Both the position numbers and the translations under genes were made by a program. A stretch of DNA of 52,338 nt, taken from the NCBI GenBank assembly GCA_036504895.1, contig DASXUJ010000006.1, positions 1-52,338 on the forward strand. Reading direction: 5' to 3'. The DNA comes from Syntrophorhabdaceae bacterium. GTDB taxonomy: Bacteria; Desulfobacterota; Syntrophorhabdia; Syntrophorhabdales; Syntrophorhabdaceae. Below the pieces are notes generated by a model. That model was not told where the DNA came from and searched no databases. It saw only the letters and a program-made list of their open reading frames with translations. Position 1 is the stretch's first letter, and each line of letters opens with the position of its first letter. Below are positions 35,007-42,804 of this stretch, piece by piece.

Positions 35007-36524
35007 ATGGATCTTTCGGAGATCCTCACTGATTTTCGCAGGCAGATCATTGAAACGTGGGTGGACCGCCTCCATGGCGCGGTGAGTGAGAAGTATAGCC
35101 GAAGGCCTGTCGCGGAGCTATTCAGCACCGTGGCCGCGGCGAATGACGCGATCCACACCGCTCTGGTCCATGGCGACAGGTCGAGGGTTGATGCCCATAT
35201 CGAGTGGATTACCAACATCAGGCTCGAAGGGGGTTTTTCCCTCTCCGAGGTGCAGCATGCCTACGACCTTTACCGGACCGTTCTGGTGCCTATCCTTCTC
35301 CACCAGCTTGAGGGGGAGGACCTGCGGGATGCCCTGGAGCGGACGAACGACTGCCTTCTCTACACGATAAAGAAATTCAGCAACTATTATCAATCCCTCC
35401 ATGAGAAAGAGATCAGAGAGCATGCCCAGGGCCTCGAGCGGGAGGTGGAGAAGAGGACCAGGGAGCTCGGGGAATCGGAGTCGAAATACAGGGTCCTCGT
35501 GGAAGAGATCAATGACGGCTACTTCGTGAATCAGGCAGGCCATATCGTCTTCGCCAACCAGGCGTTCTGCGACCTCCACGGCTATGAGCCCAATGAGATC
35601 GTCGGGAAGGCCTATACGGAGATCGTGGCCGCCAAATCCCTTCCCACGGTGCAGAGGCTTTACGAGAAAAGGATGACTGGCGAGGATACGGACGACCTTT
35701 ACGTCTATCTGCGCCGTCACAAGAACGGCGATGTCCTGCCTACGGAGAACAAGGTGAAGAGGATTCTCTACCGGGGCGAATTTGCCGTGGCAGGCATCTG
35801 CAGGGACATTACGGAGCGCATGGAGACGGAGAAGAGGATCAGGGAATCGGAGCGTCTCGCCCATATCGGAAAGCTGACCACATCCCTTGCCCATGAGATC
35901 AGAAACCCCCTTTCATCGGTCAAGATGAACAGCCAGATTATCCTCAAGAACGCGGCCCTCGACGGGAACAACAAGAGACGAATGGAGATTATCGTCCATG
36001 AAATCTCACGCCTCGAGCGGATTCTCGATGAGATGCTCGATTTTGCCAGGCCTTTAAGGCTAAACCTGCGTTCCCTTTCAATAAACACGGTGATGGATGC
36101 CTGTCTCGACGTCATGGATGAGAGGATCAGGGAAAAGGGGATCACCGTGAAGAAGCGGTACACAGGGACTGTTCCCGAGACGGGCCTCGATCAGGAAAAG
36201 ATCGAGCAGGGATTCATCAACGTCCTTCTCAATGCGATCGATGCCCTTACAGAAGGGGGAAATATAGAGGTCGCCACGGGCAGGACCAGGGGCAGACCCG
36301 CGGCGCTCAGGATCGACATCACCGACGACGGACCCGGCATCAGCAAGGAGGACCTCCCTTATGTGTTCGACCCCTTTTTCAGCAACAAGAAAAAGGGCAC
36401 GGGGCTCGGGCTTTCAAATGTCAAAAGGATAATCGAGGCCCACGGAGGGACAGGGACCATAACCAACGTAAAACCCCATGGAACCCGGGTGAGCCTTACC
36501 ATACCTCTCAAGGAGGCAACGTGA
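35007..36524 (+). CDS. Sensor histidine kinase with RsbRD-like N-terminal domain and PAS
   Basis: 505 residues, soluble. An all-helical N-terminal domain of about 130 residues (FRRQIIETWVDRL ... VQHAYDLYRTVLVPIL) resembles the RsbRD N-terminal sensor domain. A coiled coil and a PAS domain follow (about 160-280), then HisKA (TTSLAHEIRNPLSSVK) and HATPase_c ([40 protein letters not shown]). No input ligand can be read. The start is the ATG with the promoter immediately upstream. It ends in the GTG of the activator gene (GTGA), so the pair is a two-component system: kinase and sigma-54 activator. The nearby -24/-12 promoter at 38021 is the likely target. Confidence 0.9.
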   Translation: MDLSEILTDFRRQIIETWVDRLHGAVSEKYSRRPVAELFSTVAAANDAIHTALVHGDRSRVDAHIEWITNIRLEGGFSLSEVQHAYDLYRTVLVPILLHQLEGEDLRDALERTNDCLLYTIKKFSNYYQSLHEKEIREHAQGLEREVEKRTRELGESESKYRVLVEEINDGYFVNQAGHIVFANQAFCDLHGYEPNEIVGKAYTEIVAAKSLPTVQRLYEKRMTGEDTDDLYVYLRRHKNGDVLPTENKVKRILYRGEFAVAGICRDITERMETEKRIRESERLAHIGKLTTSLAHEIRNPLSSVKMNSQIILKNAALDGNNKRRMEIIVHEISRLERILDEMLDFARPLRLNLRSLSINTVMDACLDVMDERIREKGITVKKRYTGTVPETGLDQEKIEQGFINVLLNAIDALTEGGNIEVATGRTRGRPAALRIDITDDGPGISKEDLPYVFDPFFSNKKKGTGLGLSNVKRIIEAHGGTGTITNVKPHGTRVSLTIPLKEAT

Positions 36525-37912
36525 AGGAGAAGCGGATCCTCATTATCGATGACGAGCGGGCGCTCCTCGAGTCCCTGGAGATGTTTCTCTCCGAAAAAGG
36601 GTATGCCACGGCCTCAGCCATGTCCGCGGCCGAGGGGTTGCGCCAATGCACCCTTTTCGATCCCCATGTCATTATCCTCGACATAAGGCTTCCCGATATG
36701 AACGGTCTCGACGTGCTCCAGACGCTGGTCGGCCAGGGCAGGAAGAATATTATCATCATTACGGCCTTCCACGATATGGATATCACGATCAAAGCGGTCA
36801 AGCGGGGGGCTTTCGATTATATCGCCAAGCCGCTCGATGCCGACGAGCTCGAGCGGGCGATCGACAAGGCCCTGAAATCACTCGATACGCCGTGCCGCTG
36901 CGACGACCTCGCCGTCGATTGCTCCCTTCCCTACGCGGAGGGCAAGCTGGTGGGGAGAGACAGGTCGATGAAAGAGATTTTCAAGACCATCGGGGTCCTT
37001 TCGGATAACAGGGTCACCGTCCTTATCGAGGGCGAGACGGGAACGGGCAAGGAGCTGATCGCCCGGGCGATCCACTGCAACAGCCCGTACAAGCACCACC
37101 CTTTCCGGGCGATAAGCTGCTCCACCATCGTGGGGCCCCTCCTGGAGAGCGAGCTTTTCGGCCACGAGAAGGGGGCGTTTACGGGCGCCGTCACGGCCCG
37201 GAAGGGGAAATTCGAGCTGGCCGGAGCAGGGACTATTTTTCTCGACGAGATCGGGGAGATCCCCTTCGAGCTTCAGTCGAAGCTCCTCCGGTTCCTCCAG
37301 GAGAAAGAGATCGAGCGCCTGGGGGGAGAGAGGAAGATCAAGTCTGACGCGCGAGTGATCGCCGCTACGAATAAAGACCTGTGGAATATGGCGGAATCGG
37401 GGCTGTTCAGGAAGGACCTCTATTACAGGCTGAGCGTTGCTACCATCAAAGTGCCCTCTCTCAGGGAAAGGAAGGCGGATATTCCGCTCCTGGTAGCCCA
37501 CATTCTCCGGCGCATCAACCGGGACCTCAGAAAAGATATCACCAAGGTAGAGGAGAAGGCCATAAGCAGAATGAGGACATATGACTGGCCGGGAAACGTG
37601 CGGGAGCTGGAGAACGTCCTCACCCATGCGGCCATCAAGACACAGGGCGATTGCATTATGGAAGAGTCGGTGGGTCCCATGCTCGGCAAGAAATCAACAC
37701 CTCATCCGGGTCGGGAGACGGCACAGGGTATTGAGCAGAGTCTCGGCGACGTGGAGAGGGAGCATATTATCTCGATCCTGAACCGCACCCACTGGCATTT
37801 CGGCAAGTCCTGCGCCCTTCTGGGCATCACCAGGCCCACGCTACGCCAGAAACTCAAGACCTACGGTATCACCGGGTCTGCCCCCGGACCTGTCCAAAGA
37901 AAGGAGATGTGA
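36521..37912 (+). CDS. Sigma-54-dependent response regulator of the Liv region
   Basis: 463 residues. A receiver (LIIDDERA, phospho-Asp in IILDIRLPDM, Lys in IAKPLD) is followed by a sigma-54 AAA+ domain (Walker A GETGTGKE, GAFTGA loop, IFLDEIGEI, RVIAATNKDL, WPGNVREL) and a Fis-type HTH (FGKSCALLGITRPTLRQKLK). The partner kinase is encoded by the overlapping gene upstream. The start is GTG 36521. Its own stop is 108 bases before a near-perfect sigma-54 promoter, so it probably activates the Liv operon from upstream sites. A sequence related to an inverted repeat (37909-37917 with 37937-37948) lies between. Confidence 0.94.
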   Translation: MKEKRILIIDDERALLESLEMFLSEKGYATASAMSAAEGLRQCTLFDPHVIILDIRLPDMNGLDVLQTLVGQGRKNIIIITAFHDMDITIKAVKRGAFDYIAKPLDADELERAIDKALKSLDTPCRCDDLAVDCSLPYAEGKLVGRDRSMKEIFKTIGVLSDNRVTVLIEGETGTGKELIARAIHCNSPYKHHPFRAISCSTIVGPLLESELFGHEKGAFTGAVTARKGKFELAGAGTIFLDEIGEIPFELQSKLLRFLQEKEIERLGGERKIKSDARVIAATNKDLWNMAESGLFRKDLYYRLSVATIKVPSLRERKADIPLLVAHILRRINRDLRKDITKVEEKAISRMRTYDWPGNVRELENVLTHAAIKTQGDCIMEESVGPMLGKKSTPHPGRETAQGIEQSLGDVEREHIISILNRTHWHFGKSCALLGITRPTLRQKLKTYGITGSAPGPVQRKEM

Positions 37913-38020
37913 AAAATTCTTTCAATTTTAGATAATATTTTTCATCACACCCACGCATTTCCTCACATATTACTACCTTAACCCCTCGTAATCAGAAGAA
38001 TATCCCTTATGAACCGATAG

Positions 38021-38036
38021 TGGCACAACTATTGCT
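38021..38036 (+). promoter_or_regulatory. Sigma-54 (-24/-12) promoter of the Liv operon
   Basis: TGGCACAACTATTGCT fits the consensus TGGCACRNNNNTTGCW at every defined position. The GG is at -24 and the GC at -12, with the proper 10-base spacing. Transcription would start near 38046, about 74 bases before livK. The gene for a sigma-54 activator ends 108 bases upstream. Confidence 0.88.
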
Positions 38037-38119
38037 CCCGTGGTCATGATGCGGCTCACGGCATAGGGGAAGTGTGGAAAAAAGAGATTTAAAGAAGGTC
38101 AGACAAAAAAGGGGGCATT

Positions 38120-39379
38120 ATGAAGCGAGCAGGTTTCTGTGCGATTGCATTGGTCCTGGTTTTTTGCGCGGTCCCGTGCTTTACCGGCGCGGCCGAGAAA
38201 CCGATCATCATCGGAGCGCCCTTATCCACCGCCTTTCTCTACGGTTGGGATGCGGAGCGGGGGGTGAAGCTCGCGGTGGAGGAGATTAACAGCGCGGGAG
38301 GGGTCAACGTGGCAGGGAAAAAGCGGCCCTTCCAAGTGGAGGTCATCGATACGCGCGATCTGGAACCAGGCGTCCCTGTGAGTGAAGCGCTCCTTGCCCT
38401 GGAAAAACTGGTTCTCGATAAGAAAGCGGATTTTATCATAGGAGGACCCATCCGTTCGGAGGCGGCCCTTGCCGCCATGGACCTCCTGTCGAAGTACAAA
38501 AAAGTGAGCATCCTGACTACCGGCGCGCTCACTCCCCTCTATCACAAAAAAGTGGAAGACAACTACAAAAAATACAAATATTGCTTCCGGAACTCGAGCC
38601 ACTCGGGAGTCATGATGACCGAGTTCGTCACCCTTCTCGAAGGTATGAGGAAAACGAACGGCTTCAATAAGGCCTACATCATGGTCCAGGATGTGGAGCA
38701 TGCCCGCAAAGGCGGCGAATTTATGAAAAAGGCCTTGAGCGAGAAGGGGTGGAGCGTAATCGACCTGAAGATTTATCCCACAGGGACGGTCGATTATTCC
38801 ATGGGTCTCCATGACGCGGGGAAAAAGGGCGCCCAGATACTCTTCCTCTGGATGGACATGCCCGAGAGCGCCGTGCTCCTCAAGCAGTGGAGTGACCTGA
38901 AAATGAAGTCGATCCCCGTAGGGTTCGTGAACGCGGCGGAGCAGCCGGGGTTCTGGAAGGCCACATCCGGCAAAGGGGAGTACCTCATCGTGAACCTTGT
39001 CAACGGAGGCAACGCGCCGGCAAAGATCACGCCGTGGACCATGAAATTCGTGAATGCCTACAATAAAAAATATGGTCTCGAGCCCGAAGGGTACGGCACT
39101 TCATCGAGCTATATGGCGGTCTATCAACTGAAAGAAGCGATCGAGAAGGCGGGAAGCATCGATGCGGAAAAGGTGATCCCGGCCCTCGAGAATCTCGATA
39201 TGGTAGGCGTCTACGGCAGGATGCGCTTCGACAAGAAATCGCACCAGATAATCTCATCCATGGACCCCAAAGAGGGCGCGGTGACCTGTATCCTCCAGTG
39301 GCAGAACGGGAAGCGGGTCCAAGTCTTCCCCGCCTCCGTCGCGGAAGGCAAGATCCTCCTGCCCCCGTGGATGAAGTAG
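38120..39379 (+). CDS. livK: Branched-chain-type ABC transporter, substrate-binding protein
   Basis: 419 residues. A signal peptide (FCAIALVLVFCAVPCFTGA) precedes a periplasmic type-I binding protein fold (PIIIGAPLSTAFLYGWDAERGVKLAVEEINSAGGV, in pieces). The LivK family serves amino acids but also urea, amides and aromatic acids. First gene of the operon livK-H-M-G-F-ligase behind a sigma-54 promoter. GGGGG precedes the ATG at a suitable distance. Because the operon ends in a CoA ligase, an organic acid ligand is more likely here than leucine. Confidence 0.85.
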   Translation: MKRAGFCAIALVLVFCAVPCFTGAAEKPIIIGAPLSTAFLYGWDAERGVKLAVEEINSAGGVNVAGKKRPFQVEVIDTRDLEPGVPVSEALLALEKLVLDKKADFIIGGPIRSEAALAAMDLLSKYKKVSILTTGALTPLYHKKVEDNYKKYKYCFRNSSHSGVMMTEFVTLLEGMRKTNGFNKAYIMVQDVEHARKGGEFMKKALSEKGWSVIDLKIYPTGTVDYSMGLHDAGKKGAQILFLWMDMPESAVLLKQWSDLKMKSIPVGFVNAAEQPGFWKATSGKGEYLIVNLVNGGNAPAKITPWTMKFVNAYNKKYGLEPEGYGTSSSYMAVYQLKEAIEKAGSIDAEKVIPALENLDMVGVYGRMRFDKKSHQIISSMDPKEGAVTCILQWQNGKRVQVFPASVAEGKILLPPWMK

Positions 39380-39401
39380 GCATATTGAAAGGGGGTTACC
39401 C

Positions 39402-40268
39402 ATGGAAATCCTCATATACGGCATCATCAACAGCATTGTACTCTCCCTGCTCTCCCTCGGCTTCGCGCTCGTCTACAGTATCTCGCGACTGCCGAATTTT
39501 GCCCATGGAGCGCTCTACATCACCGCGGGCTATCTCGTCTGGATCTTCCTCAATAAGGCGGGTCTTCCCTATGTGGTCTCCATACTGCTCGGCATCGCGG
39601 CGACAAGCTTTATCGGGGCCATGATCTACCGGTTCATCATCATGAGGATAAGGGGTATGGAGATCTCCGAGATCATCGGCACCTATGCCATCGGCCTCGC
39701 AATCATCGAAGGTTTGCGGTGGGGAGGGCTCCGGGGCATGACCTATACCCTTCCCGTCTTTATCAACGGCTCCACGACCATCGCGGGGGTGGCGGTCGAT
39801 TACCAAAGACTTTTGATCGTGGCGGCGGGGATTCTGACCTTTGTCCTCCTCTTTCTCTTTACCCGCTTTAACAAGATCGGCCTTGCCCTGCGCGGCATCG
39901 CCCAGGACGAAAGGGCGGCCATGATGCTGGGGATCGATTCGGACATGACCGCCATTATCTCACTCGCCATAGGCTCCGGACTCGCCGCCTTCGCCGCGGT
40001 CCTGCTCCTGCCTCTCGGCAACATCGTGGTGGAGCAGGGGTATAACGTGCTCATCTTCGCGGTGGCGGTCTGCATCATAGGGGGCCTGGGGAGTTGGAGC
40101 GGGACTATCGTTGCCTCCTTCATCATCGGCTTCGCCCAGATCCTCACCGAGACCCTCGTCTCGACCCATTTCCTCATGGTCGTGGCCCTTCTCGCCATCA
40201 TCGTAACGCTCCTCGTCAAGCCTTCCGGCATATTCGGGAAGCAGAAGCAGCTCGAAGAGAGGGTGTAA
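39402..40268 (+). CDS. livH: Branched-chain-type ABC permease (LivH)
   Basis: 288 residues with eight or so membrane helices. The LivH-type motif region FNKIGLALRGIAQDERAAMMLGID is clear and the final helices end in KPSGIFGKQKQ. This type forms the inner-membrane channel together with LivM. It follows livK after 22 bases and precedes livM by 3. Its ATG has GGGGGT ahead. Substrate range is set by the binding protein. Confidence 0.92.
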   Translation: MEILIYGIINSIVLSLLSLGFALVYSISRLPNFAHGALYITAGYLVWIFLNKAGLPYVVSILLGIAATSFIGAMIYRFIIMRIRGMEISEIIGTYAIGLAIIEGLRWGGLRGMTYTLPVFINGSTTIAGVAVDYQRLLIVAAGILTFVLLFLFTRFNKIGLALRGIAQDERAAMMLGIDSDMTAIISLAIGSGLAAFAAVLLLPLGNIVVEQGYNVLIFAVAVCIIGGLGSWSGTIVASFIIGFAQILTETLVSTHFLMVVALLAIIVTLLVKPSGIFGKQKQLEERV

Positions 40269-40271
40269 GCC

Positions 40272-41282
40272 ATGGAAATGACACGAAACGAAAGGATCGA
40301 CCGGGGACTCAAGGTGAGAACCGAGGGTATATACGCCATTTCGTCATTCGAAGAGATCGGATACCTTGTGGGACCGAGGCTGCTGCTTATTGTAGGGGTG
40401 CTGGCTTTGCCCCTGGTCCTCGAGCTCGCACCCTACTGGAAACGGGTGGTCAATATCATGTGCGTCTACGCCATACTTGCCCTGGCCTTTGATTTTCTGG
40501 CGAATTATGTGGGTCTCGTCTGCCTGGGCGGCGCCCTGTTTATCGGCGTGGGGGGCTATCTCACCGCTATATTCAACGTCTATCTCTCCTTGCCCATCTT
40601 TCTCTCCATTCCGCTGGCCACCGTGTGCGGCGCCGGCGTCTGTACCTTACTCATCTTGCCGTGCCTTCCTTTGAGGGGCGTCTATTTTGCCATCGTCACC
40701 CTTCTTTATCCCATCCTCCTGTCGAGAATCATCGAGGCTTTCGACATCCTCGGGGGGACGAACGGCATATCGGGGGTCGACAGCTTTCCGGGAGACTACA
40801 CGGAGCAGTATATGATCATCATCGTCATGCTCCTCGCCCTCTTCGGCATGAGGCGGCTCGTAAACGAGGACCTCGGCCTCGTGCTCCGGGGCGTCAAGGA
40901 CAACGACCAGTCGGTGAGGGCCTCGGGCATCAACGTGACTTCCATGAAATCACTCGCCGTATTCATCGCCGCTTTTATGGGGTGCTTCAGCGGGGCCTAC
41001 ATCGCCCATCTCTACATGTGGGCGGGCCTCTCGCTCTTCGCCCTCGACTTCTCCATTATCCCTATCGCCGCGGTGGTGATGGGCGGGGGAGGAACCCTGG
41101 TGGGGGCCGTGATAGGCTGTTTCATCCTCGTCCCCCTCTCTGAATTCCTGAGGTTCTTCGGCACCTTCAGGATCGTGATCTATTGCGCGGCGCTCACGGG
41201 CTTTATCGTATTCAAGAGCGAGGGGCTCATGGTCTATCTCCAGAGGAAGTACCACCAGTTCGAAAGGTTGGTGAAGGTATGA
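40272..41282 (+). CDS. livM: Branched-chain-type ABC permease (LivM)
   Basis: 336 residues with about ten hydrophobic segments. The LivM-type regions are DFLANYVGLVCLGGALFIGVGGYL (in pieces) and VLRGVKDNDQSVRASGI, the loop that contacts the ATPase. An N-terminal extension of about 40 residues is hydrophilic and unlike usual LivM. The gene starts at the ATG at 40272, 3 bases after the livH stop, and its TGA overlaps the ATG of livG. Confidence 0.9.
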   Translation: MEMTRNERIDRGLKVRTEGIYAISSFEEIGYLVGPRLLLIVGVLALPLVLELAPYWKRVVNIMCVYAILALAFDFLANYVGLVCLGGALFIGVGGYLTAIFNVYLSLPIFLSIPLATVCGAGVCTLLILPCLPLRGVYFAIVTLLYPILLSRIIEAFDILGGTNGISGVDSFPGDYTEQYMIIIVMLLALFGMRRLVNEDLGLVLRGVKDNDQSVRASGINVTSMKSLAVFIAAFMGCFSGAYIAHLYMWAGLSLFALDFSIIPIAAVVMGGGGTLVGAVIGCFILVPLSEFLRFFGTFRIVIYCAALTGFIVFKSEGLMVYLQRKYHQFERLVKV

Positions 41283-42046
41283 GCCAAACCGTCATTCTCT
41301 CCACCCACGGTATCTCCAAGTCCTTCGGGGGCTTAAAGGCCCTCATGGACGTCAGCTTCGACGTGTACCAGGGCGAGATTTACGGCATCATAGGGCCGAA
41401 CGGCTCGGGCAAGACGACGCTGATCAACTGCATTACGGGGTTCATCAAACCGGACGCGGGACGGGTCGCGCTCAGGGACGAGGATATCACCCGATGGCCC
41501 GCCCATAAGATAGCCCGCATCGGCGTGGCGAGGACCTTTCAGATTATGAGGCCCTATTATTCGCTGCCCGCCTACAAGAACCTCATCATCCCCCTGTGGT
41601 CTCCCCGGGCGAAGAAACTCGGAGGATGGCGCGGGGGAGGCAGGCACGGCGACAGGGACACGGTGGCAGTCGACATACTGGAAGAGATCGGCTTCGAGCG
41701 AGATTCGAGGGTCCCCTATAAGCTGGCCTCCACGCTGCCCACGGGATATCAGAAGAGGCTCGAGCTGGCGAGGTGCATGGCGCTCAGACCCGATGTGATT
41801 TTCTGCGATGAGGTGTTCTCGGGCTTGAGCATGAGCGAGATCGCCGGAATGCTGCCGCTCATAGAGAAGCTCAAGATGGACGGCATCACCCTTATCATGG
41901 TGGAGCACAGACTGAGAGAGCTTTTCAGGGTGGCCGACCGGGTAATGGCCCTCAATTTCGGGGAAAAGATCGCGGAGGGAGATTACACGGAGGTCATCCA
42001 GGATAAACGGGTTAGGGAAGCCTATCTCGGAAGCGAGGAGGTGTAG
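41279..42046 (+). CDS. livG: Branched-chain-type ABC ATPase (LivG)
   Basis: 255 residues. Walker A GPNGSGKTT, the LivG-type region CITGFIKPDAGRV, ATPase contact VARTFQIMRPY, a variant signature region (LASTLPTGYQKRLELARCMA in pieces), Walker B IFCDEVFSGLS and H-loop MVEHRL. The canonical LSGGQ is replaced by LPTGYQ and the usual DEP by DEV. Both are unusual but leave the catalytic Glu in place. The true start is ATG 41279, overlapping the livM stop; the frame is open upstream but only shadows livM. It pairs with LivF. Confidence 0.9.
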   Translation: MSQTVILSTHGISKSFGGLKALMDVSFDVYQGEIYGIIGPNGSGKTTLINCITGFIKPDAGRVALRDEDITRWPAHKIARIGVARTFQIMRPYYSLPAYKNLIIPLWSPRAKKLGGWRGGGRHGDRDTVAVDILEEIGFERDSRVPYKLASTLPTGYQKRLELARCMALRPDVIFCDEVFSGLSMSEIAGMLPLIEKLKMDGITLIMVEHRLRELFRVADRVMALNFGEKIAEGDYTEVIQDKRVREAYLGSEEV

Positions 42047-42048
42047 CC

Positions 42049-42795
42049 ATGTTTGAAGGCCGCGAACTGATGGTATTCTACGAAAACATGCTCGCCCTCA
42101 ATAACGTGAGCCTCGCCTGCGAAGAGGGATCCATCATCGGCATCTTCGGGTCGAACAGCGCGGGGAAAAGCACCCTCATGTACGCCCTCTCCGGGATTAT
42201 CATCGATATCAGAAAAAAGGAAGAGATGCGCGGCGGAGAGAGGATATCCCTTTACGGGGGCGTCTTCCTCGACGGGGTGGATATCACAAAAGTCAAACCC
42301 CACGAGAGGGCGAGGCTCGGCATCGTCCTCTGTCCCGAGAGGAGACGCATCTTTCCCGAAAGCTCGGTCCTCGAGAACCTGAAGATCGGGGCCTACCTCT
42401 CCACCCGGAAAGAGACGAAGGAGAACCTGGAATATGTCCTCGACCTTTTTCCCAGGCTGAAAGACCACCTCTCCCGACAGGGAGGGTTCTTGAGTGGAGG
42501 GGAGCAGCAGATGCTCGCCATCGGGAGGGCCCTCATGGCCCATCCCAAGATACTCCTTCTCGACGAGCCGCTCCTCGGCCTCTCGCCGGCCTACCAGGAT
42601 ATCGTGGTGAATGGGACAAGGGCCATAAGGGACACCAAGGGGATTACCATCATCGTGACGGAGCAGTACGCCCGGCCGGTGATCCCCATCATCGACAGGG
42701 GCTATATTCTGGAGAACGGCTCGAGTGTGCTCTCAGGGACGAAGGAGGAGCTGCTCGACAACCCGGATGTAAAATCCGCATATTTTGGGGTATAA
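42049..42795 (+). CDS. livF: Branched-chain-type ABC ATPase (LivF)
   Basis: 248 residues. Walker A GSNSAGKST, the Q-loop region GIVLCPERRRIFPESSV, signature LSGGEQQMLAIGRALM, Walker B LLLDEPLLGLSPAY and the switch region IIVTEQYA. Walker A has Ser-Asn-Ser-Ala in place of the usual Asn-Gly-Ala/Ser-Gly, but the GKST core is intact. In the LivF family the second ATPase is normally the catalytically standard one, as here. The acyl-CoA ligase begins 10 bases later, with an AAAGGAG site in the gap. Confidence 0.92.
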   Translation: MFEGRELMVFYENMLALNNVSLACEEGSIIGIFGSNSAGKSTLMYALSGIIIDIRKKEEMRGGERISLYGGVFLDGVDITKVKPHERARLGIVLCPERRRIFPESSVLENLKIGAYLSTRKETKENLEYVLDLFPRLKDHLSRQGGFLSGGEQQMLAIGRALMAHPKILLLDEPLLGLSPAYQDIVVNGTRAIRDTKGITIIVTEQYARPVIPIIDRGYILENGSSVLSGTKEELLDNPDVKSAYFGV

Positions 42796-42804
42796 AGGAG
42801 CCTG

